Origin: Chryseobacterium sp. SC28
Lineage (GTDB): Bacteria > Bacteroidota > Bacteroidia > Flavobacteriales > Weeksellaceae
Assembly (NCBI RefSeq): GCF_003932955.1
Contig: NZ_QOVY01000009.1
Location: 1-64,000 of the forward strand
Direction: 5' to 3'
DNA: 64,000 nucleotides
Shown here: positions 8,332 through 16,872 of the stretch, in pieces
How positions within the stretch are numbered: position 1 is the first letter of the stretch
Layout of the letters: every line of letters starts with the position of its first letter
Position numbers and translations under genes: made by a program
Notes under the pieces: model-generated
Database searches by the model: none
Told to the model about the DNA's origin: nothing
What the model saw: the letters and a program-made list of their open reading frames with translations, nothing else

Positions 8332-9195
8332 TTATCCGTTGACGATTTCGCCGCCGTTCGGATGAAGCACTTGACCACTGATAAAACTCGAATCTTGACT
8401 TGCTAAGAAAAGAAAACTAGGAGCCACTTCGTTGGGCATCCCCGCCCGCTTCATAGGAGAATCACTTCCGAATTCCGAATTCTTTTTGGACTCGAAGGAT
8501 GAAGCAATCAGGGGAGTCCAGATGGGACCCGGCGCCACAGCATTGACACGGATACCCTTGTCCATAAGATTGGTAGACAAACTTCTCGTAAAGGAAACAA
8601 TGGCGCCTTTCGTGGCAGCATAATCAATCAGTTCTGGACTTCCTCTGTAGGCTGTGACCGATGCGGTATTGATGATGCAACTGCCCTTTTTCAGATGTTT
8701 TAACGCATATTTAGTCGTCCAGAAATAGGAAAAGAAATTATTTTGAAAGACTCTTACCAATTGGTCGGTTGATATGTCTTCTATCGATTTTGCTTCCCAA
8801 TGCAGGGCGGCATTATTGACTAGAATATCAATTTTGCCAAAGCTTGCAATGGTCTGATCGATGACTTTTTTGCATTGATTTTCTTTGGAAAGATCTGCTT
8901 TGATTATTTTGCATTTTACATTGTAAGACTCGACCTTATTTTTGGTTTCTTTGGCATCTTCGGTTGCGCTGAGATAGGCGATGACTACGTTTGCACCTTC
9001 CTTTGCGAAAAGCAGCGCTACCGCCTTTCCGATTCCGCTGTCTCCGCCTGTGATGATGGCTACCTTATTTTTTAATTTTCCGCCGTCAGGATATTCGATA
9101 GGATCCGTGTCGGGTATCGGATTCATTTTTTTTTCCAAGCCGGGGCGTTGCTGCTGTTGTGGAGGTCTTATTTTCTCCTTGTTTTGTTTTTGCAT
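8332..9195 (-). CDS. Short-chain dehydrogenase/reductase, general-stress type
   Basis: A 287-residue SDR oxidoreductase. The cofactor loop is TGGDSGIG, NNAA follows in the usual place, and the catalytic YxxxK is YAATK. The ~40-residue N-terminal extension rich in P and Q, ending in an IEYPDGGKLKNKVA segment, is characteristic of the YdaD/GsiB-like stress SDRs rather than fatty-acid FabG enzymes. The substrate cannot be told. It is transcribed toward the exonuclease gene (18 nt gap) and may lead that operon. It diverges from ku across a 157-base spacer, so a shared stress-responsive promoter region is possible but not shown. Confidence 0.9.
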   Translation of the reverse strand: MQKQNKEKIRPPQQQQRPGLEKKMNPIPDTDPIEYPDGGKLKNKVAIITGGDSGIGKAVALLFAKEGANVVIAYLSATEDAKETKNKVESYNVKCKIIKADLSKENQCKKVIDQTIASFGKIDILVNNAALHWEAKSIEDISTDQLVRVFQNNFFSYFWTTKYALKHLKKGSCIINTASVTAYRGSPELIDYAATKGAIVSFTRSLSTNLMDKGIRVNAVAPGPIWTPLIASSFESKKNSEFGSDSPMKRAGMPNEVAPSFLFLASQDSSFISGQVLHPNGGEIVNG

Positions 9196-9352
9196 TTTGT
9201 GCTACTTTGAATTAGCAATTACAAATAATGTGCTAAACCCTTTCTGCGGATTACGGAATGGAAATTGTAAAACTTTTGATGATGGAATGTTTATTGTTAA
9301 GAAAATTTGATAAGTACTCTAATCGCTAAGGATAGAATATAAAAATTCGTTT

Positions 9353-10132
9353 ATGAGAGCAATTTGGAACGGTGCCGTTGGATTCGGACTGGTTAATATT
9401 CCCATTAAACTGTATTCGGCAACAGATTCCAGTACATTAGATTTGGATATGCTAGACAGCAAGGATTTGAGCAATATCAAGTTTAAAAGAATCAACGAGA
9501 AAACCGGCAAAGAAGTGGTCTGGGAAAACATCGTCCGCGGTTACAAGATAGAAGACAAATACATCGTCCTGGATGACGATGATTTCGCGGCAGCGAGTCC
9601 TGAAAAGTCAAAAATTCTTAGCATTTCGCAATTTGTGAAGGAGGACGAGATCGACCCGGCACTTTTTGAAACACCATATTATCTGGAACCGCAGAAAAAT
9701 GGCGAAGCCGCCTATAAACTACTGTTAAAAGCCTTGATTAAAACCAAAATGGCAGGCATCGGTTCATTTATACTTCGAGACAGAGAATTGCTTTGTCTGA
9801 TACGCCCTTACGAGGAGAAAATTCTGATGGTCAACAGAATGCGCTATCCCGAAGAGATGAGAAGCTATGAAGATCTCAAAATACCTGCGGGAAGTCCGCC
9901 TAAACCCGAGGAGCTCAAAATGGCGGAAGCCCTGATCAAATCGTTAGCGAGCCCGTTCGATCCGTCTAAATATAAAGACACTTATAACGGTGATTTGCTA
10001 AAAATCATCGAGCAAAAAGCGAAAGGCAAAAAGGTAAAACTACCTGAAACAAAAGAGCCGGAAGGCAAAGCCACCGATCTAATGGCAATGCTGAAAGCCA
10101 GTCTGGAAAAAGGAAAAAAGAAAGCGGGATAA
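9353..10132 (+). CDS. ku: Ku DNA end-binding protein
   Basis: A 259-residue bacterial Ku, the homodimeric ring that binds double-strand ends and recruits LigD for non-homologous end joining. The start MRAIWNGAVGFGLVNIPIKLY is the family signature, and the chain keeps the usual core (LVNRMRYPEEMR, then a Lys-rich C-terminal tail ending KKKAG). Length is normal. ligD follows after 33 nt, so both are probably one operon. The gene diverges from the ligase-associated cluster, placing two end-repair systems back to back. Confidence 0.95.
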   Translation: MRAIWNGAVGFGLVNIPIKLYSATDSSTLDLDMLDSKDLSNIKFKRINEKTGKEVVWENIVRGYKIEDKYIVLDDDDFAAASPEKSKILSISQFVKEDEIDPALFETPYYLEPQKNGEAAYKLLLKALIKTKMAGIGSFILRDRELLCLIRPYEEKILMVNRMRYPEEMRSYEDLKIPAGSPPKPEELKMAEALIKSLASPFDPSKYKDTYNGDLLKIIEQKAKGKKVKLPETKEPEGKATDLMAMLKASLEKGKKKAG

Positions 10133-10137
10133 AATCA

Positions 10138-10165
10138 TTAATAATTTTCAATTAATAATTACGAA
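10138..10165 (+). repeat. Four 7-base units abutting the ligD start
   Basis: Units TTAATAA, TTTTCAA, TTAATAA and TTACGAA run in perfect 7-base phase and end directly at the ATG of ligD. This is one of six such arrays in the window. It occupies the place where a ribosome-binding site would be. Confidence 0.6.
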
Positions 10166-10777
10166 ATGGCACTTGAAGATTACCATAAAAAAAGAAATTT
10201 CGAAGAAACATCCGAGCCCAGCGGAAAGGAGAAGGCGAGTGGGAAAAAATTGAGATTTGTGGTTCAGCGGCACGCCGCAACCAGATTGCATTATGATTTT
10301 CGTTTGGAAATGGATGGCGTGCTGAAGAGCTGGGCCGTCCCGAAAGGGCCTTCTATGAATCCTGCAGACAAGCGTCTGGCAATGATGGTGGAAGATCATC
10401 CGTACGATTACAGAACCTTCGAAGGATCTATCCCCGAAGTAAATTACGGTGCCGGCGAAGTAGAAATCTGGGACGAAGGAACCTATGAACCGATTGAAAA
10501 GGTAAAAGGAAAAACAGATGATCTCGTGATGCGTGCCGAATTGCACCAAAATTCTCTCAAATTCATCCTGCATGGCAAAAAACTCAAAGGAGAATTTGCC
10601 TTAGTAAAAATCAAAAATCCAAAAGATGATAATGCCTGGTTGCTCATCAAGCATAAAGACGATTTTGCCGTTTCTGAAGAATATGACGCGGAAAATCATA
10701 CTTCCAAAAATTCAAAAGTAACGGCTTATCTCAACAAAAAAGAAAGTAAAAAAAAAACGCCGCCTCCGAAAGCGTAA
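10166..10777 (+). CDS. ligD: DNA ligase D, N-terminal phosphoesterase part (5' half of frameshifted ligD)
   Basis: The 203-residue ORF is the LigD 3'-phosphoesterase domain. It carries the conserved block RHAATRLHYDFRLEMDGVL, followed by SWAVPKGPS and the FEGSIPE...YGAGEVEIWD segment. This domain trims 3' ends in NHEJ. In related bacteria it is fused to the ligase and polymerase domains. Here the reading frame runs through ten consecutive A's (10748-10757) and stops at 10777, while the ligase domain resumes in the -1 frame. Inserting one A would give a single protein of 846 residues. See the next entry for the 3' half. The alternatives are genuine mutation, sequencing error in the homopolymer, or slippage at the A-run. 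Confidence 0.85.
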   Translation: MALEDYHKKRNFEETSEPSGKEKASGKKLRFVVQRHAATRLHYDFRLEMDGVLKSWAVPKGPSMNPADKRLAMMVEDHPYDYRTFEGSIPEVNYGAGEVEIWDEGTYEPIEKVKGKTDDLVMRAELHQNSLKFILHGKKLKGEFALVKIKNPKDDNAWLLIKHKDDFAVSEEYDAENHTSKNSKVTAYLNKKESKKKTPPPKA

Positions 10778-10783
10778 AGCATT

Positions 10784-12705
10784 TTAAAAATTATACTCCG
10801 GCACTTTCGGGAGAACGAAAACTGCCCGAATTCATAAAACCGATGCTTTGCAAGACGACCGATAAAGCCTTCGACGATCCGGAGTGGGCATTCGAAATCA
10901 AATGGGACGGATACAGAGCAATTGCCGACTTGCGCCACGAAGAAATGCGATTGTATTCCAGAAACGGTCTCGACTTTTCTCAAAAATTTAAAAAAATAAC
11001 CCAAGCACTTAAGATTCAAGAGCATGAGATGGTTTTGGACGGCGAAATTGTTGCTTATGACGATAAAGGGAAACCCAATTTCCAATGGCTGCAACAGATT
11101 GGAGACAATCCCAATCTGGTTTTGATCTATCAAGTGTTTGATCTGCTTTGGCTTAATGGTCATTCTACCGAAGAACTCAGCTATCTTCAGCGGAGAGAAT
11201 TACTAAAAGAGGCTCTGATTCAAAATGAAATCATCCAATTCTCCGATCATATTCTGGAAAATGGCAAAGAGTTTTTCAACGCCGCGACCGAAATGGGGCT
11301 GGAAGGAATTGTGGCCAAAAAAACAGACAGCATCTACAAAGAAAACCTCCGCAGTTCCGATTGGCTCAAAATCAAGAATAATCAGACCGATGAAGCCATC
11401 ATCTGTGGCTTTACTGAACCGAAAGGCTCCAGAAGCAAATTCGGATCCCTCATACTCGGTAAATATCTTGGTGGAGAAATCGTGTTTTGCGGTCACACCG
11501 GCACGGGCTTCGATGACCAAAGGCTTACAGAGCTTCACGCCCTGATGAAACCCTTGATTACTGATAAATCCGCTTTTAAAATTACGCCGAAAACCAATGC
11601 AAAAGCGACGTGGATAAAACCAGAACTGGTGGCAGAAATCAAATTTACCGAAATTACGAAGGACCATATTTACCGTCATCCGGTTTTCCTGCGACTTCGT
11701 GATGATGTGAAGCCTGAAGATGTAGAATTCAATTCCGAAAACCAAGAAAAAATAGAAATCGTGAAAACATCAGAACCCAAAAAAAGAACATCCAAAAACG
11801 ATGTCATTAAAAAAATAGGAAAACAGGAACTGAAACTGACCAACAGAAACAAGATTTATTTCCCGAAAGATGAGGTCAGCAAAGGCGATGTCATCGATTA
11901 TTATCAAAGTATTTCAAAATATATCTTGCCCCATCTGAAGGACCGTCCGCAATCTATGAACCGATTTCCCAACGGAATCAATGGTTTGAGTTTCTATCAA
12001 AAAGATGCGGCCGACGAGACTCCGGAATGGATAAAAATAGAAAAAGTATTTTCGGAAAGTAGCGATAAGTACATCAATTATATCATCTGCAATGATAAAG
12101 AGACGATGGCGTATCTCAACAATCTGGGCTGTATCGAGCTGAATGTCTGGACGAGCCGCTTGCCCACAGCCGATTTTCCGGATTATCTCGTTTTGGATTT
12201 GGATCCGTCGGAAAAAAACAGTTTCCAAGATGTGGTCGAGACGGCTCACGCAGTGAAAGAAGTTTTGGATTTGGCGGAAATCGGCGGTATTCCCAAAACC
12301 TCGGGAAGCACCGGAATTCATATTTATATCCCGATGGGCGCAAAGTACAGCTACGATCAGGTCAAAGATTTTGGGCATTTATTAATGCAAATCGTGCAGC
12401 AGAAATTGCCCGATTTGACCACTTTAGAACGCAGTCTTCAGAAGCGGGATAAGAATAAAATCTATCTGGATTATTTGCAGAACAGGCGTGGACAGACCTT
12501 GGCAAGTGTTTACAGCCTGCGTCCCAAGGACGGCGCGCCGGTATCGATGCCTTTAGAGTGGTCCGAAGTTGGAGCCGGGCTAAAACCGACGGATTTCAAT
12601 ATTCATAATGCTTTGAATCGGTTGAAAGAAAAGGGTGACCTCTTCAAACCCGTGCTGGGCAAAGGAGTCGATATGCTGAAGGCGATTGAAAAATTGGAAA
12701 GCTAA
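10784..12705 (+). CDS. ligD: DNA ligase D, ligase and polymerase domains (3' half of frameshifted ligD)
   Basis: This frame encodes the ATP-dependent ligase domain (FEIKWDGYRA with the adenylated Lys; DGEIVAYD; EGIVAKK; WLKIKN) and then the AEP-type polymerase domain (YFPKDEVSKGDVIDYY; LDLDPSE with the metal-binding acids; SGSTGIHIYIP). Conserved LigD sequence, including LPEFIKPML, is readable from about 10784 although the first ATG in this frame is at 10843. Translation starting at 10843 gives 620 residues but loses that conserved stretch, so the natural product is more likely a fusion with the upstream half through a -1 frame change at the A10 run. A strong terminator follows. Confidence 0.85.
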
Positions 12706-12720
12706 ATTTATTGTAAAAAT

Positions 12721-12753
12721 AATCCCATTCAGGTTTTGCTGAATGGGATTTTA
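12721..12753 (+). terminator. Terminator after ligD
   Basis: A perfect 12-base stem, AATCCCATTCAG (12721-12732) with CTGAATGGGATT (12739-12750), has a 6-nt loop and is followed by a short T tract. It ends the ku-ligD transcript and may also serve the convergent head-GIN gene. Confidence 0.85.
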
Positions 12754-12809
12754 ATAGATGGTGGTTACGCTCGGATATCCGTTTTTTCACGGAGCTGTAG
12801 CAACCATTT

Positions 12810-13475
12810 TTAGTGATAATTAATATTTCCGCCTGCTATTTTTTGATCATTTTTTGATTTTGGCTTACCGTAAATATCGATTACGCCGCCAGCTCTTGTA
12901 GTAGCATTCACAGAATCGGTCGCGTTTACAGAGGCTTCTCCGCCTGCGTTGGTGGTGATGGTTGTAATTTTGGTCACAAGATTTTTTCCTTGATATTTTC
13001 CGCCGGTATTGACCACGATGGTTTGAGAATCAGCATTACCCGCCAATTTCATAATTCCTCCTGTATTTATCTTCCCATCGATAACGGCAGCATTGACATT
13101 CAAATTGATTTCAGAACCTTCATTGGAAGTCAGATCCAGTTTGGAAGCTTTTACAACGTCGGAAGACCAGATTTTGGAACCTTGGCTGGCTTGGATATCG
13201 CTGATATCTTTGTAATAAAGAAGTATTTTCACGGCATCGCCTTGGAGAAGTTTCGATGGTTTCATGCGAACTTTCAGTTCGTTTTCGGTGCTTACGAATT
13301 CCACATCATCCGCCATTTTACCGCTAACTACTGCTTTGTAAGAATCTGAAGGTACCAGCTGTACCGGAATTTTGTCAAAGACTTTTAGTTGTGTAAATGC
13401 AGAAACTTCTTTGGTTTGAGCAAAGGAAAACTGCGACATCAACAATGCTGTGGCAGCCATAATAATATTTTTCAT
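12810..13475 (-). CDS. Head-GIN domain (DUF2807) secreted protein
   Basis: A 221-residue exported protein with an N-terminal signal peptide (cleavage probably after SFAQ). The remainder is the DUF2807 'putative auto-transporter adhesin, head GIN' fold: an early FTQLKVFDKIPVQLVPSD strand region and later repeated Gly/Asn-rich turns (LDLTSNEGSEI, INTGGIMKLAGNADS, TTNAGGEASV, TTRAGGVIDIYG) consistent with a beta-helix. Proteins of this family are common in Bacteroidota and have no established function. It stands alone, convergent with ligD and diverging from grpE over a 322-base spacer. Confidence 0.85.
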   Translation of the reverse strand: MKNIIMAATALLMSQFSFAQTKEVSAFTQLKVFDKIPVQLVPSDSYKAVVSGKMADDVEFVSTENELKVRMKPSKLLQGDAVKILLYYKDISDIQASQGSKIWSSDVVKASKLDLTSNEGSEINLNVNAAVIDGKINTGGIMKLAGNADSQTIVVNTGGKYQGKNLVTKITTITTNAGGEASVNATDSVNATTRAGGVIDIYGKPKSKNDQKIAGGNINYH

Positions 13476-13797
13476 AATTTTTAGTGATTGTTTAAAACAC
13501 AGTATCCTTTACAAATGTGAAACCAATTTCGGTTAAGGAAACGTTAAAATGCAAATAGTGCGAAAATCTTTGGATTTTCCTAATCAAAAATATTTCTGTG
13601 GAGAATTGGAGTGACAGGTTTCTATATTCAGTTAAAGTATCTCTTTTCGGCCGACATTTAAAAAGTTATTTTAAGGACTCTCAATAGCTTCTTAATTAAT
13701 TTATGTCTCAACCACGTGGATGCTACTTCTGCCTAATTGTCAAACAAACACGATTGGCAAAAGAATTGTAAAAATATATCTTGTAAAATTATCAATT
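13476..13797. other. Intergenic region before grpE
   Basis: This 322-base AT-rich spacer separates the divergent head-GIN and grpE genes. I see a 7-base hairpin (13562-13568 with 13573-13579) without a T-run, and a weak -7-like sequence near 13773 (TATATCTTG) before grpE. No ORF, tRNA or CIRCE-type heat-shock operator was recognised. Confidence 0.4.
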
Positions 13798-14337
13798 ATG
13801 GACGACAACAGAGATATACACGAAGAAAACCTTACCCAAAACCCTCAACCCAAAGAAAATCCCGCAACAGAAAATCAAGAAAATCTGTCACAAGAGCCAA
13901 GCGCAGAAGAACTTTTGGCACAAGAAAAAGACAGATATATGCGTCTCTATGCAGAGTTCGAAAATTATAAAAAGAGGACACAAAAAGAAAAAAACGATTT
14001 CTACCTCTACGCTTCTCAAGATTTGATGACTTCGATGTTGGGTATTTTGGACGATTTCGAAAGAGCCATCAAAGAAATCTCAAAAAATGGCAATGAAACC
14101 GAGCTGAAAGGCATCGAACTGATCTACCAGAAGTTGAAAAGCAAGCTGATTGAGAAAGGTTTGAAACCCATCCATGTAGAGCAAGGGGACACTTTCAATG
14201 TAGATTTGCACGAGGCCATTACCTCGATCCCTGCGCCTTCAGAGGATCTTAAAGGTAAAATTATAGATGTGATAGAAACAGGTTATAAACTGCACGACAA
14301 AGTGATTCGTTTTGCGAAAGTAGTCACAGGTAACTAA
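13798..14337 (+). CDS. grpE: Nucleotide exchange factor GrpE
   Basis: A 179-residue co-chaperone that releases ADP from DnaK. The acidic, Gln/Asn-rich N-terminus is followed by a long coiled coil (EKDRYMRLYAEFENYKKRTQKEK) and the C-terminal beta domain ending GYKLHDKVIRFAKVVTG, all diagnostic of GrpE. ATG at 13798 is chosen because the upstream extension to 13720 has no family resemblance. dnaJ follows after 58 nt; dnaK is not in the window, so the chaperone set is split in this genome. Confidence 0.95.
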   Translation: MDDNRDIHEENLTQNPQPKENPATENQENLSQEPSAEELLAQEKDRYMRLYAEFENYKKRTQKEKNDFYLYASQDLMTSMLGILDDFERAIKEISKNGNETELKGIELIYQKLKSKLIEKGLKPIHVEQGDTFNVDLHEAITSIPAPSEDLKGKIIDVIETGYKLHDKVIRFAKVVTGN

Positions 14338-14360
14338 AAACAAAGATAGTTGATTTTTAA

Positions 14361-14395
14361 AATCAATTATCAATCATCAATATGAACAATCAATT
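14361..14395 (+). repeat. 7-base units before dnaJ
   Basis: Three units of the form NATCAAT (14361-14381) are followed by ATGAACA and ATCAATT, the last ending at the dnaJ ATG. It belongs with the other 7-base arrays that abut start codons in this window. Confidence 0.55.
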
Positions 14396-15505
14396 ATGGC
14401 GAAACGAGATTATTACGAAATATTAGAAATTACCAAATCAGCCAATGCTGAAGAGATAAAGAAGGCTTACCGAAAAATGGCTCTTAAATATCACCCGGAC
14501 AAAAACCCGGGCGATAAAAATGCGGAAGATAAATTCAAGGAAGCCGCGGAAGCTTACGAAGTCCTGAGTGACGACAACAAGAGGGCAAGATATGACCAGT
14601 ACGGTCACGCCGGAGTTGGAGGCGCTGCAGGCGGCGGTTTCGGAGGATTTGGCGGAATGAATATGGAAGACATCTTCAGCCAGTTTGGTGATATTTTCGG
14701 GGGCGGATTTAGTGGTGGTGGTCAGAGACAGCAACGTGCTCGCGGCTCCAACCTTCGGGTGCGCATCAAGCTAAACCTCGAGGAAATGATTTCGGGTACT
14801 CAGAAAACCATCAAAGTCAAAAAAATGAAGCTCGCCAAAGGCGTGACCTCGAAGACTTGCCCGGCCTGCGGCGGAAGCGGCGTTCAAGTAAGAATGATGA
14901 ACACGATGTTCGGCCAGATGCAGACGCAGACCACTTGCGGAACTTGCCAAGGCATCGGGAAGATAGCGGACAAAATCCCTGCCGGAGCCAATGCCCAGGG
15001 TCTTATCAAAGAAGAAGAAGAAATCACCATCAATATTCCGGCAGGCGCAAGAGACGGCATCCAACTGAATGTGAGGGGGAAAGGTAATGATGCACCGCTT
15101 GGCGGAACACCCGGCGACCTGCTGGTGGTAGTAGAGGAAGAAGTGGACAAAACCATCAAACGTGAGGGCGACAATCTGCATCAGGAACTTTATATTTCTT
15201 TTGCGGAAGCCGCTTTGGGAACGACCAAAGAAATCAACGTGGTTGGTGGAAAAGTGAAAATCAAAATTGATGAAGGCACGCAATCCGGTAAAATCCTGAG
15301 ATTGACCGGAAAAGGTCTTCCGAACATCGAAGGATACGGCGGAAAAGGCGATATGTTCGTTCATATCAATGTTTGGACGCCGCAAAAACTGACAAAAGAG
15401 CAAAAGGAATTCTTCCAAAAACAATTGGAAAACGGCGATATGAACGCCGAACCCACAGGGAAAGAAAAAACATTCTTTGAGAAAGTGAAAGATATGTTCA
15501 ACTAA
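14396..15505 (+). CDS. dnaJ: Chaperone DnaJ with reduced zinc finger
   Basis: A 369-residue Hsp40 that delivers clients to DnaK. The J domain is complete (HPDK motif), followed by a Gly/Phe-rich linker ([10 protein letters not shown]) and two C-terminal beta domains. The central cysteine-rich region shows only two CxxCxGxG repeats (CPACGGSG and CGTCQGIG) instead of the usual four, so only one zinc site can form. In place of the missing pair there is a [12 protein letters not shown] loop. This seems to be a lineage trait rather than damage, because the rest of the protein is intact. It lies downstream of grpE and is followed by a strong terminator. Confidence 0.95.
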   Translation: MAKRDYYEILEITKSANAEEIKKAYRKMALKYHPDKNPGDKNAEDKFKEAAEAYEVLSDDNKRARYDQYGHAGVGGAAGGGFGGFGGMNMEDIFSQFGDIFGGGFSGGGQRQQRARGSNLRVRIKLNLEEMISGTQKTIKVKKMKLAKGVTSKTCPACGGSGVQVRMMNTMFGQMQTQTTCGTCQGIGKIADKIPAGANAQGLIKEEEEITINIPAGARDGIQLNVRGKGNDAPLGGTPGDLLVVVEEEVDKTIKREGDNLHQELYISFAEAALGTTKEINVVGGKVKIKIDEGTQSGKILRLTGKGLPNIEGYGGKGDMFVHINVWTPQKLTKEQKEFFQKQLENGDMNAEPTGKEKTFFEKVKDMFN

Positions 15506-15510
15506 ATATT

Positions 15511-15539
15511 AAAGAGACTCGGTTTGAGTCTCTTTTTTG
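15511..15539 (+). terminator. Terminator after dnaJ
   Basis: AAAGAGACTC (15511-15520) pairs with GAGTCTCTTT (15526-15535) around a 5-nt loop, and the T tract continues to 15538. It lies 5 nt after the dnaJ stop. Confidence 0.9.
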
Positions 15540-15592
15540 TGTCCGCAATTTCGTGTCCGGCTCAATGAAAAGCAGTTTTGCCAAAAGAACAT

Positions 15593-16243
15593 TTACTTCA
15601 CGAGTAGCCTGTCACAAACCGTCTTGCTAAAGTTCTCTTTGCGCCCGTTATAAGCAATCAACATCGATTGGTCAAATCCTTCAATCTGTAAGATTTTCAA
15701 TTTGGTTCCGAGACTGAGGTTTCTCTTGTTCAGAAAATTCAAGAATTCTTCGGATGATGTTGTAACTGCGGCTAATTCTACGGTCTGATTTTCCTTGCAT
15801 TTGCTCAGTTTTTTATGGTCGCGCTGCAGCACATTTCCGTCCTTGTCGGGGATGGGCTCGCCGTGGGGATCCATCGTGGGGTAATTCAGGAGTTCATCCA
15901 TTTTATCAAAGAAGACATCCGAGTGGATGTGTTCCAACTGTTCCGCAATCTCGTGGACGTTTTCCCATCCGAAACCCATTTTTTCCACCAAAAACATTTC
16001 GGTCAACCGGTGTTTTCTTACGATGATCGAAGCTTCTTTTTTTCCCGATTCGGTCAGTTTGATTGGTTTGTAAGATTCATATTTGACCCAGTTTTTGTCC
16101 GCAAATTTCTTGACCATACTGTTCACGGATGGCATTTTGATATTCAGTTGCCGGCTGAGATCATTCACAGAAACTTCGTCATTCTCATTCACGAGATGAT
16201 AAAGCGCTTTCAAATAATTTTCTTCGGTCAAGGAATTCATCAT
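15593..16243 (-). CDS. DtxR/MntR-family metal-dependent transcriptional regulator
   Basis: A 216-residue regulator. The N-terminal winged helix (LTEENYLKALYHLV...VSVNDLSRQLNIKMPSVNSMVKKF) is followed by the metal-binding dimerisation domain (RKHRLTEMFLVEKMGFGWENVHEIAEQLEHI) and a C-terminal FeoA/SH3-like domain. Such proteins repress metal uptake when loaded with Mn(II) or Fe(II). No metal transporter is adjacent, so its targets lie elsewhere. It diverges from the phd-yoeB operon; an imperfect GTTAG...CTAAC inverted repeat near 16260-16286 in the shared region might be its own operator, but this is speculative. Confidence 0.9.
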   Translation of the reverse strand: MMNSLTEENYLKALYHLVNENDEVSVNDLSRQLNIKMPSVNSMVKKFADKNWVKYESYKPIKLTESGKKEASIIVRKHRLTEMFLVEKMGFGWENVHEIAEQLEHIHSDVFFDKMDELLNYPTMDPHGEPIPDKDGNVLQRDHKKLSKCKENQTVELAAVTTSSEEFLNFLNKRNLSLGTKLKILQIEGFDQSMLIAYNGRKENFSKTVCDRLLVK

Positions 16244-16311
16244 TCAAAATTAATAAAAAGTTAGATAAATCTACTTTATGAGCTAACATAATTATTTTTT
16301 AAAATGATAAT

Positions 16312-16331
16312 TTGTACATATATTTGTACAA
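16312..16331 (+). promoter_or_regulatory. Operator overlapping the -7 box of the phd-yoeB operon
   Basis: TTGTACA (16312-16318) and TGTACAA (16325-16331) form a perfect inverted repeat, extendable by one base on each side. Between and across them lies TATATTTG (16319-16326), a perfect match to the Bacteroidota -7 element TAnnTTTG. Binding of the antitoxin or toxin-antitoxin complex here would block the promoter, the usual autoregulation of such operons. Confidence 0.7.
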
Positions 16332-16342
16332 AATTAATAGAA

Positions 16343-16597
16343 ATGCTCATTGCAAATATTTCCGATTTCCGTAAAGATATCAAATCTTATTTAGACAAAG
16401 TCTCCAAAAACTTTGAAACCTTGATTATTAATCGCGGAAAAGACCAAGGGATTGTCATCATGTCTTTGGACGAATACAACGCTCTGGTAGCAACCAATCA
16501 CGAATTGTCTTCCAGAAAAAATGAAGCGCGGCTAGACTCGGCAATTGAAAAACTGAAAAGTAAACAATCATTTTCCAAAGATTTAATTGAAGACTAA
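16343..16597 (+). CDS. Phd/YefM-family antitoxin
   Basis: An 84-residue antitoxin. The N-terminal DNA-binding Phd/YefM fold is clear (MLIANISDFRKDIKSYLDKV, then IMSLDEYNAL), and the charged C-terminal tail is the part that would wrap the toxin. It neutralises the YoeB-like nuclease encoded next and probably represses its own promoter through the TTGTACA inverted repeat 12 nt upstream. ATG at 16343 is chosen over 16304, since the longer form would run through the promoter. Its stop overlaps the toxin start by one base (TAATG). Confidence 0.9.
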   Translation: MLIANISDFRKDIKSYLDKVSKNFETLIINRGKDQGIVIMSLDEYNALVATNHELSSRKNEARLDSAIEKLKSKQSFSKDLIED

Positions 16598-16854
16598 TGA
16601 GGTATGTTTTTGTGGATGAATCTTGGGAAGATTATCTTTACTGGCAAATTACCGACAAGAAAAAGCTCAAGAAAATCAACGAATTGCTAAAGGATATTGG
16701 GAGAAATCCTTATGAAGGCCTTGGAAAACCCGAGCCTTTGAAACACAAATATTCAGGATTTTGGTCCAGAAGAATAGATGATGAGCATCGGTTAATTTAT
16801 AAGTATGAAAACGATGAAATACAAATTGCAAAATGCAGATTTCACTACGATTAA
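16597..16854 (+). CDS. yoeB: Txe/YoeB-family mRNA interferase toxin
   Basis: An 85-residue RelE-superfamily toxin of the YoeB type that would cleave mRNA in the ribosomal A site. The signature segments are DESWEDYLYWQ near the N-terminus, GKPEPLKHKYSGFWSRRIDDEHRLIYKY in the centre, and the C-terminal CRFHYD with the catalytic His and Tyr region of YoeB. Length matches the family (84-88). The start overlaps the antitoxin stop by one nucleotide, giving translational coupling. Nothing suggests inactivation. Confidence 0.93.
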   Translation: MRYVFVDESWEDYLYWQITDKKKLKKINELLKDIGRNPYEGLGKPEPLKHKYSGFWSRRIDDEHRLIYKYENDEIQIAKCRFHYD

Positions 16855-16872
16855 AAAATCTGGAAAGAAAAA

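Noticed and set aside
14771-15424. 217-codon minus-strand ORF opposite dnaJ
   Set aside because: Antisense to dnaJ; composition follows the codon bias of the real gene.
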